Below are positions 9,601-16,505 of a DNA stretch of 21,742 nt, in pieces. Origin of the DNA: a virus; IMG/VR virus record IMGVR_UViG_3300042392_001599, positions 1 through 21,742 of that record; one strand, 5' to 3'. Under the pieces are notes generated by a model. That model saw only the letters and a list, made by a program, of their open reading frames with translations, made no database searches and was not told the origin of the DNA. The position numbers and the translations under genes are program-made. How positions within the stretch are numbered: position 1 is the first letter of the stretch; each line of letters starts with the position of its first letter.

Positions 9601-11530
9601 AACACTTAAAGATTTTACTCCTGCTAGAACTAATCTATCAACAGGTATTGTAATTAAACCTCACCTTCTTGAAAGACCTGTTATACAAAGATATGAACCT
9701 ACAATAACTCATCTTGAGTATAGTCAATCTATTGATACAGCATTTATTTCATCTAGTAATGGAGGAGATTATAGTCAATCCTTATACTTAGATACAGTTC
9801 ATAGCAATATGGGTCCTGTAACTATGACTTCAGATGCTCGTGATTTTTTCACAGGAGTATTTCCAAGTTCTTCAGTTATAGCCTATAGTAATGAATTTCA
9901 AGAAGATCCATTCTTATCTTTTAATCCATATAATACAAGCTCATATTCAGAATCTATTTTTAGATATGATTATGATCCATTAATTAATAATGTTTCTAGT
10001 TCTATTACTTCAAGTATTAGACATAAAATAACTTATATAACTAGTGGAAGTAAATTAGTTCAAGTTTTTGAACCTATTGAATTACAAGATTTCACTTACG
10101 AATATCTTCGTCATGCTAGACCTAGATATATTGGATCTCAAGTTAATAGTGATACTTATAATTTTCTTACCAATAATGATCAATTTTTTGATTTAGATGG
10201 AATAGGTTCATATGGTAAAAATGCAGCTATTGATAAAAATACACTTCAATTTGCTTACTTCGCAGAAGCAACTTGTACTGGATCTTTCCAAATAGCAATG
10301 CCAGAACGTTCTAATCTTTATATCAAGTATTTAATTGATTCAAGTAGTTCATTAACAGAATTAGCTCAACGTGATTATACAACTATAACAAGTAACCAAT
10401 TTTATAATTTATATCAAGTACAAAATATATTTAAAGCGGGAGAAGAATTAAATATTTCATTATTCAATAATCAAATCCCATCATTACAAAAAACACTAGA
10501 TGGTAATCAATTTATTTATAGTAGTGGATACAAATATTATCCTGTATTATGGAGAGTAGCTGAAACAGATCAAATTTATTATATCCCAAGTGGTTCAAAT
10601 CCTCTTTCAGGAGTATTAACAGTTAATAGTTATGCTCCTTCTAATACTGCTGTTAATTATTCAACAAGATTTCTTAGCACTACTACAATAATAACAGGAA
10701 GAATAAATTATTCTCCAGCTATTCTTTTACCATATGATGTTATAGTAACAGTTAAAATAGATCTTGATGCTACTGGTGGTAATATATTCCGAGGAGATAA
10801 AACTGAAACCTTTGATGTACTAATACCAGCATTTGGTGTTAATGGTAGTCCTAATTTTATAGGATCTTATAGAAGAGATGTTCAAGGTAGATATAATATT
10901 AAATCTGGATTTCCTAGAGTAATTAATGTATTCCCAGCAGCAGGAACAGCAACTGATTTTAAATATAAATCAGCAGATGACGCAGCTTATTTAACAGTTA
11001 ATAATATTGACAAGAGTGTAGTATCTTGTTCATTACAAATGACTTCTTTTTACAATGCTGGATTATATTTTTCAGGTAGTGTGACACAAAGTCAACAACC
11101 TGATGTGGTAAGTACACTAAATATATACAATAGCTTTGCTCCCCCAGATTATTCATTTACATTAACACCAGGTGATGTGATAAGATTTAACTATACTGGT
11201 TCTAATTTTCCAACAACACGTTTTAGAAGTGTTGATGAGTATACAGTTCTTGAAGCTAATACTACAGGATCTCCTATTACTTTTAGACTAGATAGAGAGG
11301 TTAATGATAATATTACATCAAGTGTGACTCCATATCGTATTGAACGTTATGTATTTTCTAAAAAAATACCTGATGAAACAAACATTATTGTAGAACATGA
11401 AAAAAATCCTGGATTAACATCTGGTGGTGTAGCTAAGAATAAAAATCTACTTATGTCAGTTGATGATCAAGTAGGTAATATAGTGAGTGAACTTAAGAGT
11501 AAGATATTTAGCACAGTTTTAACTAATTAA
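6617..11530 (+). CDS. Giant baseplate protein (gp7-like position, tail-protein-I-like motif, LamG-like region)
   Basis: A 1637-residue protein, the largest in the window. The N-terminal ~310 residues are beta-rich. A low-complexity Ser/Ala linker follows (residues ~316-330, SSLSASAASSASPTS). Next comes a helical section with FDGWEQYLY and YDENNQNYLLYTLPGYI (~395-411), then YKRLYHNLPLLLKSKGT (KGT at 537-539) with RFIQYLNTIFGIP, resembling the R-x-x-L-P-x-L-x-x-x-K-G-T core of tail protein I and related baseplate proteins. Residues ~565-800 look like a LamG/concanavalin fold: ASLYIDG, LHLGN and FSGSFQEFRMWSNYISESAF. The remaining ~800 residues are mostly Tyr/Ser/Asn-rich beta domains, ending in a charged helix. 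T4 gp7 is also a large outer wedge protein, but about 1030 residues, so homology to gp7 is an inference from position. No export signal. Confidence 0.75.
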   Translation: MSITVTKLSYSNNILSGSASVLVPSRDMVRNFGADGDFVEMHVSDPAGKHLYSVIPFTNYKVPGLFQPTDTYSIQELEFNPDIDIKNLGIQFGDYRIQYNILRPKVVLGTNDRPFFLKEISPNRLELRLSTNNITNDQIEQGVIDVINEIQSVNYFKEYYLNFGNNNLVPFVNIALDKSTSIYSVVIKLLNPLPQFGYNINSSLSIVDEISNPQVFNVEITLDTIPVTFPTLRGPNFDLDLDQLRVGPTPYYNFNQVTSYTGQFAPQLQQLLGQLSASNFSINVDYTNYEDFIHFSSAARRLEGFRYKLINIEATSSLSASAASSASPTSNIDAENYQNNINKIVQSFDGWEQYLYFQSESAAWPKQNNTKPYIVQSVTASEAASWFTGNYDSSSIYDENNQNYLLYTLPGYIAENENNELAFEFVASIGQMFDDVWIHIKAISDLYQAKNALDQGISKDLVYFALQSMGINTYTDEDGESAFKYLYGIDENGNYLPNTGSLETLVTASQYQIPGQDQQKEIYKRLYHNLPLLLKSKGTNRFIQYLNTIFGIPNTIMGYIEYGGVDKVTSSFEYEYDRFTYGMNTFDQGVVEIPWVFLSQSLNRTGYNDIAPDGFEFRFKAFATSSNEMKINYDVQTLAGFSDDVTSYMNLDLIYTQTGSSDSIYSGSTGEFGYISFTINTFNVTSSTVPIFTTGSDGETSWYNLLLQRRYPNRRVGQLNDQQYYDLYVKNNVYGEIGHVASASLYIDGTISSDNEFWYGAVANSKLHLGNVPPLSSPFSGSFQEFRMWSNYISESAFDSHVLNPESIEGNFTTSSFDDLAVRFTLGNNLYTYNHSTTTELYSTHPDQTTQILTASFIDFPNTNAYNSFTETYYADAANSGYANPVTDKVRIVSGSTYGNQLLPYKSIEITPIIPLTKDLHLLDASLSPQDEIDRNIIAQFGSTYNLDDIIGNPATGSYQQLQVLQYDFFKKFDNKYNYKDYIRLISFFHNSLFRTLKDFTPARTNLSTGIVIKPHLLERPVIQRYEPTITHLEYSQSIDTAFISSSNGGDYSQSLYLDTVHSNMGPVTMTSDARDFFTGVFPSSSVIAYSNEFQEDPFLSFNPYNTSSYSESIFRYDYDPLINNVSSSITSSIRHKITYITSGSKLVQVFEPIELQDFTYEYLRHARPRYIGSQVNSDTYNFLTNNDQFFDLDGIGSYGKNAAIDKNTLQFAYFAEATCTGSFQIAMPERSNLYIKYLIDSSSSLTELAQRDYTTITSNQFYNLYQVQNIFKAGEELNISLFNNQIPSLQKTLDGNQFIYSSGYKYYPVLWRVAETDQIYYIPSGSNPLSGVLTVNSYAPSNTAVNYSTRFLSTTTIITGRINYSPAILLPYDVIVTVKIDLDATGGNIFRGDKTETFDVLIPAFGVNGSPNFIGSYRRDVQGRYNIKSGFPRVINVFPAAGTATDFKYKSADDAAYLTVNNIDKSVVSCSLQMTSFYNAGLYFSGSVTQSQQPDVVSTLNIYNSFAPPDYSFTLTPGDVIRFNYTGSNFPTTRFRSVDEYTVLEANTTGSPITFRLDREVNDNITSSVTPYRIERYVFSKKIPDETNIIVEHEKNPGLTSGGVAKNKNLLMSVDDQVGNIVSELKSKIFSTVLTN

Positions 11531-11532
11531 TA

Positions 11533-11540
11533 TATTTATA
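11533..11540 (+). promoter_or_regulatory. TATTTATA motif in gap before the gene at 11559
   Basis: The 28-nt gap after the giant baseplate gene contains TATTTATA ending 18 nt before the ATG, almost the same distance as in the gap before 5153. It is part of a 12-nt AT palindrome (TATATTTATATA). Possible promoter or processing element; low confidence for the AT-content reason given for the other two copies. Confidence 0.25.
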
Positions 11541-11558
11541 TAAAACAACATTTATCAA

Positions 11559-12227
11559 ATGGCGTATTTAAATAACCAATATGTAACAATTGATGCGGTC
11601 CTAACAAAAAAGGGTCGTGAATTGTTAGCACGTAACGATGGATCATTCCAAATTACTCAATTTGCTTTAGCCGATGATGAAATTGATTATACCTTGTATA
11701 ATCCAAATCATCCCTCAGGTTCTGCCTTTTTTGGTGAGGCTATTGAAGCAATGCCTTTATTAGAAGCATTTGTAGACGAGACACAAATGATGAAATACAA
11801 ATTAGTAACTTTACCTCGTGGTACTTCTAAATTACCTGTTCTTAATCTTGGATATACAGCTGTATCATTACGTCAAGCTGCTTCTATTAATATCACACCT
11901 CAAACATTAAATTATTTGGGTGCTGTTTCAACATTTGAACCATCTGGATATATGATGACTGTGGCTGATTCAAGATTCTTAAGTACATTTACAGGTACAG
12001 GAATTGACACAACAGGTTTAAACATTACTAATCCATCTCCAAATTCAAGTGGAGCTAGTCTATCAGCTAGTCAAATTGGAACAACATTTAGTTTAATAGC
12101 TACTACTATTAATACATTATATGCTACAAACTCTGTTGCTGGATCAACAATCACAACAACAATCACTGTGACAGGTAGAGATAGTGGAGCTAGAATTACT
12201 ATACCTTTAACAATAATTAAAACCTAA
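11559..12227 (+). CDS. Phage virion structural protein, tail/fibre-base type
   Basis: A 222-residue protein. The N-terminal segment (VTIDAVLTKKGRELLARNDG, residues ~8-27, then FQITQFALADDEIDY) is a pattern I associate with T4-like tail structural proteins, in which a K-K-G-R-E-x-L-A motif is followed by F-x-L-A-D-D-E-I-D-Y. The C-terminal part is a Thr/Ser-rich beta region (ITTTITVTGRDSGARITIPLTI) that could form an Ig-like or tip domain. There is no enzyme motif or signal peptide. It stands between the giant baseplate protein and other fibre-region proteins and is separated by 7 nt from the next gene. The function is inferred from context. Confidence 0.65.
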   Translation: MAYLNNQYVTIDAVLTKKGRELLARNDGSFQITQFALADDEIDYTLYNPNHPSGSAFFGEAIEAMPLLEAFVDETQMMKYKLVTLPRGTSKLPVLNLGYTAVSLRQAASINITPQTLNYLGAVSTFEPSGYMMTVADSRFLSTFTGTGIDTTGLNITNPSPNSSGASLSASQIGTTFSLIATTINTLYATNSVAGSTITTTITVTGRDSGARITIPLTIIKT

Positions 12228-12234
12228 TTAACAT

Positions 12235-13311
12235 ATGTCTTTTGGAGCTTATCAACCTGAAGATCAGGTACTTAGTTCAGATGCTATAGTGTCACCAATG
12301 TGGAGTAATGACTTAACACAATTAAGTACATTTTACAGCTGGTCTGCACAAGAAATAGACACCGCACAAGGTAAATTCTTCCTTAATGTGTTTCAAGGTG
12401 ATGTAAGTGTGACTCAATCTCTTGATTCACAATTTACAATCGCTTATGGACACATTAGTGGTTCAGGATCATCTTACTTTAATGCTTTAGTACCTGATAA
12501 AACACCAACTAGAGATGTATACGGGCAGTTCAGATCACTAATATATGGAGATGAAAATTCATCATTCCAATTTGGTGGTACAGCTTATACCTCAAAAGAT
12601 ATTATTGTAATATCAGTAAATAGAGCTCGTTACAAAGAATCATTCAATCCAGGATCATTTTATTTGACTATTAAAAGTGGTTCAAATCAAATATCTTTAG
12701 TTGATGACTCAACAGTAACAACAGTATCTACTTACATTGGTACAACACGTGTTTATCAATTATTAAGTGGATCATATAGTGGTAATACTCAAACAACTGT
12801 ACCATCTTCTTCTAACTATACAGTTAGTGGATCTTATGGAATAATGTTACCTGATGAAGGTTTAGTAATATTAAACCCAAGAGCATTAGCTTTATCATCA
12901 GGTCCTTTAGGAGGAGTTGGAGCTATATTCAATGAATTTAGTTCATCACAAGTAGCTTCATATTTTACTGCTTTAGGAGAAACATATAATCTTAATAATA
13001 GGATGGTATTTGATATGATCGATACAGCTACTAATCCTACCTTTAGTTTACAAAGCTATGAAACAATTTCTTCACGTTATTTCTTTACACGTGTTAAAAA
13101 TGCTGAGTCTAACTATACAACTAATCCAACAGTAATTGATTCAAATGGTAATTTACTATATACTCAATTGATATATAATCCTCAAACTTACATAACAACT
13201 GTTGGTTTATATAACAATAGTGGTGATTTATTAGCAGTAGCTAAATTAAATAAACCATTGGTGAAAGATTTCACAAAAGAATTATTATTAAGAGTTAAAC
13301 TAGACTTCTAA
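12235..13311 (+). CDS. Phage virion structural protein with a C-terminal domain reused downstream
   Basis: A 358-residue beta-rich protein beginning MSFGAYQPEDQVLSSDAIVSP, with no signal peptide. Its last ~77 residues (from ~282, YFFTRVKNAESNYTTNPTV to LLRVKLDF) hold the segment YITTVGLYNNSGDLLAVAKL. A close relative of this segment is found at the N-terminal end of the gene at 15347 (YVTTIGLYNDSQDLLAIAKM). This suggests a shared docking or assembly domain. I know the TTVGLYN...LLAVAKL pattern from T4-like phage structural proteins of unassigned function. Probable part of the baseplate periphery or fibre attachment. Confidence 0.68.
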   Translation: MSFGAYQPEDQVLSSDAIVSPMWSNDLTQLSTFYSWSAQEIDTAQGKFFLNVFQGDVSVTQSLDSQFTIAYGHISGSGSSYFNALVPDKTPTRDVYGQFRSLIYGDENSSFQFGGTAYTSKDIIVISVNRARYKESFNPGSFYLTIKSGSNQISLVDDSTVTTVSTYIGTTRVYQLLSGSYSGNTQTTVPSSSNYTVSGSYGIMLPDEGLVILNPRALALSSGPLGGVGAIFNEFSSSQVASYFTALGETYNLNNRMVFDMIDTATNPTFSLQSYETISSRYFFTRVKNAESNYTTNPTVIDSNGNLLYTQLIYNPQTYITTVGLYNNSGDLLAVAKLNKPLVKDFTKELLLRVKLDF

Positions 13312-13321
13312 TGTTACGCCC

Positions 13322-15340
13322 ATGTCAGCAAATACTTTTAAGAGACTTAATGTAGCGGATACTTTTGTAGTACCTTATACGGCTAACAAAAGTTGGGACA
13401 TAGAATCCTCTTCATTTGCTGAAAACAGAATTGTAGTTAATATAGGAGTTAATCATAGTGAATCAATCTTTGATCCAACTACAGACTATATAACTAACGG
13501 TCAGTATGATAGATTAGTATATGATTCTATTAACTTAGTTTATTATCCTAATTTTCTACCCACATCCTCTAACTTATACGCATCAGGAAAAATAAGTACT
13601 ATCTACAATGATGGTACTTTATCAACTTCATCATATAGTAAAGGACATATTAATTTAGGAAATATAGATACTATAAAATATTTCCCAACAGGAACAGCAG
13701 CCGCTATTTATGTTTTAAATATACCTAGAAATTTAACTAGTGAAAAAATATTACCCACTACTTTTGAGGTATATTTTAGTAGTGGATCATCAAATTATAA
13801 AATATATGATGATGGAAATTATAACTTATTTTACAGTGGTAGTCCTGTAAGTTCATCTCGTGGAACTGTATTAAATTATGGTTCACATATAGGTAATGTA
13901 TTTTATGAACAAAACGTTGCTATATTAACTGTTATTCCTAACAGTATAAGATTAACAGGATGGAGAGGAATTGATCCTTATTGTATAGGAGCCTCACCTT
14001 CAGTAACTCCTTCTATAACTAAGAGTACATCAGTATCTAAAACACCTAGTGTAACCCCAAGTGTAACTCCAAGTGTGACTCCAAGTATAACAGTAAGTTC
14101 TACACCTGCTGATACACCTAGTGTAACTCCAAGTGTAACTCCAAGTATAACAGTAAGTTCTACACCTTCTGGTACACCAAGTGTAACTCCAAGTATTACT
14201 ATTAGTGCTACACCAAGTATTAGTATAAGTGATACACCAAGTGTAACAGTAAGTAACTCAATAAGTAGTACACCAAGTGTTACCAATACTCCTAGTACTA
14301 CTCCTAGTGTCACACCTAGTATTACTCCTACTGTCACTCCTAGTCTCTCAATAAATGCAAGTATTAGTGTAACACCTACTGTAACAACAAGTATAAGTGT
14401 TAGTCCATCATTTAGTAATACTCCAAGTATAACAGTAAGTGTTACTCCAAGTGTTACTCCAAGTATTTCTATTAGTAAATCCATCAGTGTTACTCCAAGT
14501 ATAACTGTAAGTAATTCTATTAGTAATACTCCATCTATTACTACAAGTACTAGCATTAGTGTTACTCCAAGTATATCAATTAGTAAATCTATTAGTAACA
14601 CACCTAGTGTTACTCTAAGTGTTACTCCAAGTATATCAATAAGTAAATCAATATCAAATACTCCAAGTATATCAATTAGCAAATCTATTAGTAATACACC
14701 AAGTATTACACCAAGTATAACTAGAAGTATATCAATATCTAGAACACCAAGTGTTACACCAAGTAAAACAGTAACAAAATCACCAAGTATCACACCTAGT
14801 ATTTCAATTAGTAAATCTATTAGTAATACACCGAGTATAACAGTAAGTAAAACACCAACAGTAACACCAACACCTACAACGAGCCCAGTTCCAACTTCAA
14901 GTGTTGATGTGTATGCTCAAAGAGCACTAAGTATAGGAAATAGTTGTGGAATATATTATAAATTAGGAATCACTGGAACTGAAACATTTTTAGCAACTGT
15001 GAGTTCAGAGGTATGTTCATTGCGAGGTACAATTACCGGTATACCTAACGGAACAGTACTTTATATTGGATTTAGATCAATATCAGGATACATTAGATAC
15101 AACGCTGTAAACTCAGCTAGTGCATGTCCATCAAATCTTAATACATATTGTGGAACAGACTATAACCTAACCATAACTGGTGGTACATCAATTTCACTAA
15201 CAGCTTATGTTAATGCTGGTGCATACGAATTGTGTACTCCAATTTATACTACACCAACAGTAACACCGACAAAAACACCAACAAAATCACCAAGTATAAC
15301 ACCAAGTATTACTGTGAGTACATCACGCCCATCAACATAA
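13322..15340 (+). CDS. Repeat-stalk fibre-like protein 1 (TPSV/SISK tetrapeptide repeats)
   Basis: A 672-residue modular protein. Residues 1-224 form a beta-rich N-terminal domain (MSANTFKRLNVADTFVVPYT onward), probably the virion anchor. Residues 225-526 are a near-continuous tetrapeptide repeat of the form (T/S)-(P/I/V)-S-(V/I/K/N), about 75 units, with Ser almost always at the third position. Residues ~527-642 form a compact module with a C-P-x6-C pair (C602, C610). The last ~30 residues return to TPT/TPS repeats. The composition suggests an extended, rigid or glycosylated stalk carrying a distal domain, as in an adhesive fibre; receptor binding is inferred. The start is ATG 13322, since in-frame TAG lies at 13301 and no other ATG intervenes. 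An ATG at 13311 opens only a 14-codon out-of-frame ORF. Confidence 0.75.
   Translation: MSANTFKRLNVADTFVVPYTANKSWDIESSSFAENRIVVNIGVNHSESIFDPTTDYITNGQYDRLVYDSINLVYYPNFLPTSSNLYASGKISTIYNDGTLSTSSYSKGHINLGNIDTIKYFPTGTAAAIYVLNIPRNLTSEKILPTTFEVYFSSGSSNYKIYDDGNYNLFYSGSPVSSSRGTVLNYGSHIGNVFYEQNVAILTVIPNSIRLTGWRGIDPYCIGASPSVTPSITKSTSVSKTPSVTPSVTPSVTPSITVSSTPADTPSVTPSVTPSITVSSTPSGTPSVTPSITISATPSISISDTPSVTVSNSISSTPSVTNTPSTTPSVTPSITPTVTPSLSINASISVTPTVTTSISVSPSFSNTPSITVSVTPSVTPSISISKSISVTPSITVSNSISNTPSITTSTSISVTPSISISKSISNTPSVTLSVTPSISISKSISNTPSISISKSISNTPSITPSITRSISISRTPSVTPSKTVTKSPSITPSISISKSISNTPSITVSKTPTVTPTPTTSPVPTSSVDVYAQRALSIGNSCGIYYKLGITGTETFLATVSSEVCSLRGTITGIPNGTVLYIGFRSISGYIRYNAVNSASACPSNLNTYCGTDYNLTITGGTSISLTAYVNAGAYELCTPIYTTPTVTPTKTPTKSPSITPSITVSTSRPST
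13994..14900 (+). repeat. 12-nt-period repeat tract coding Ser/Thr/Pro tetrapeptides
   Basis: About 900 nt of degenerate 12-nt units approximating AC-N-CC-N-AGT-(G/A)T-N, in phase with the reading frame. Ser at the third codon of each unit is nearly always AGT although other Ser codons are common elsewhere. Larger copies are also visible: a 47-nt segment at 14061-14107 recurs at 14121-14167 with one mismatch (60-nt shift), and a 29-nt segment recurs at 14576, 14672 and 14804 with one or two differences. This points to growth by unequal recombination or slippage. Confidence 0.9.
15248..15337 (+). repeat. Second, short TPT/TPS repeat at the C-terminus of fibre-like protein 1
   Basis: Thirty codons (residues 643-672) reading TTPTVTPTKTPTKSPSITPS and ending STSRPST before the stop. 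Ending on a stalk repeat rather than a folded tip is odd and could mean a lost distal module. Confidence 0.85.
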
Positions 15341-15346
15341 TAAAAA

Positions 15347-16471
15347 ATGAATTCTAGGACTTTAAATACAAATATTACAAGAATAAAATTTCAAAACAGC
15401 ATGGTTGTTTATGAAACTTTTATGAAATGTACTATAAAGGACTATGAATTTAATTTAAGTTATAATCCAAGTTTACTATCAGGTAGTCAAGCTGCTTTAG
15501 TTCCATATAGTAGTTCTATCAATGGTAGTGTATTTTATAATCCTACGGGATCTGAATATTTTGGAATATTAAAAGATTTTACTACAGGTTCTATATCAGG
15601 ATCAGATTTTTCTCCATATGTTACTACAATTGGGTTATATAATGATTCTCAAGATTTATTAGCTATAGCTAAAATGTCATCACCTATGCCTATATCAGAT
15701 AATACTGATATGACATTTTTGGTAAAATGGGATACACAGTGGATTGAAAAAACATTCTTTATTCCATCTCCTACTTCAACACCATCTACTTCAGTACCTG
15801 CTAGTATACCAGCTACACCTAGTGTGACTCCAAGTATATCAATAAGTAAAACACCTTCTGTCTCACCAAGTGTGAGTAAATCACCAAGTATTACACCTAG
15901 TGTAACACCTAGTATAACAGTATCTGTTTCACAAGGAACATCAATATCAGTAACACCTAGTGTTAGTATAAGTACATCAATAAGTATTACACCTAGTGTA
16001 ACACCTAGTATAACACCATCTTCTTCACCACCATGTCCTGCTCCAAGAGAATATTATATCTCAGTATCAGGTAATTTCTATTGGAAAGATTGTAATGGAA
16101 ATGATTTATATACTTATCAAGAAGTTGGTGATTACATCTGTATATGCAACGCTACTGATTTACCTGTATCATTAAATGGTGGTGCTGGATATTTAACTGG
16201 GGGAGGATGTGATTGTGGAGTATTATATTCATCTCATAATGTTAGACTAAACAATACAGGATATCCAGCAATATGTTCTGTATCACAACAGTTAGTTTAT
16301 ACGACTTTTAATGTTGGAATTTCACCTGGTAATACAGTCTATACAGACCCTACTTTAATTAATGAAGTTCAAGGTTATACTTATATAGTTGAAGCTAATA
16401 GTGGAAGTTCAATTTATATGTTAGGAACAACAACTGGTATAGTAGGGTCAGCGATTGGTATTACTTGTTAA
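15347..16471 (+). CDS. Repeat-stalk fibre-like protein 2
   Basis: A 374-residue modular protein. Residues ~24-129 share a domain with the C-terminal end of the 12235-13311 product (FSPYVTTIGLYNDSQDLLAIAKM and MTFLVKWD). Residues 140-229 are the same kind of Ser/Thr/Pro tetrapeptide stalk as in the neighbours. From C230 the protein is cysteine-rich: CPAPREYYISVSGNFYWKDC, then ICICNATD and GGGCDCG. A final module follows with NTVYTDPTLI...YTYIVEANSGSSIYML, a G/N-x-x-x-Y-T-D-P pattern I associate with small repeated modules in Bacteroidota-related surface and phage proteins. The protein ends in Cys. Likely role: tail fibre or adhesin, with the N-terminal end docking on the virion and disulfide-stabilised or metal-binding distal modules. 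No signal peptide, as expected for a virion protein. Confidence 0.72.
   Translation: MNSRTLNTNITRIKFQNSMVVYETFMKCTIKDYEFNLSYNPSLLSGSQAALVPYSSSINGSVFYNPTGSEYFGILKDFTTGSISGSDFSPYVTTIGLYNDSQDLLAIAKMSSPMPISDNTDMTFLVKWDTQWIEKTFFIPSPTSTPSTSVPASIPATPSVTPSISISKTPSVSPSVSKSPSITPSVTPSITVSVSQGTSISVTPSVSISTSISITPSVTPSITPSSSPPCPAPREYYISVSGNFYWKDCNGNDLYTYQEVGDYICICNATDLPVSLNGGAGYLTGGGCDCGVLYSSHNVRLNNTGYPAICSVSQQLVYTTFNVGISPGNTVYTDPTLINEVQGYTYIVEANSGSSIYMLGTTTGIVGSAIGITC
15764..16033 (+). repeat. Ser/Thr/Pro stalk repeat in fibre-like protein 2
   Basis: Ninety codons of TPSV/SISK-type repeat, the same 12-nt period as in 13994-14900. Short exact DNA stretches are shared between the two genes, for example CCAAGTATATCAATAAGTAA, which gives material for recombination between them. 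Confidence 0.85.
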
Positions 16472-16505
16472 TATAGAATTTAATAAAACAGTACAATAAA
16501 TAAAA

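Noticed and set aside
13978-14793. A 271-codon open frame on the minus strand opposite the stalk repeat
   Set aside because: It is stop-free only because it mirrors the 12-nt repeat; its product is a monotonous Leu/Gly/Val repeat, and it lies wholly within the convincing plus-strand gene.
13994-14900. CRISPR array
   Set aside because: Units are 12 nt, degenerate, in reading phase and without unique spacers; this is a coding repeat.
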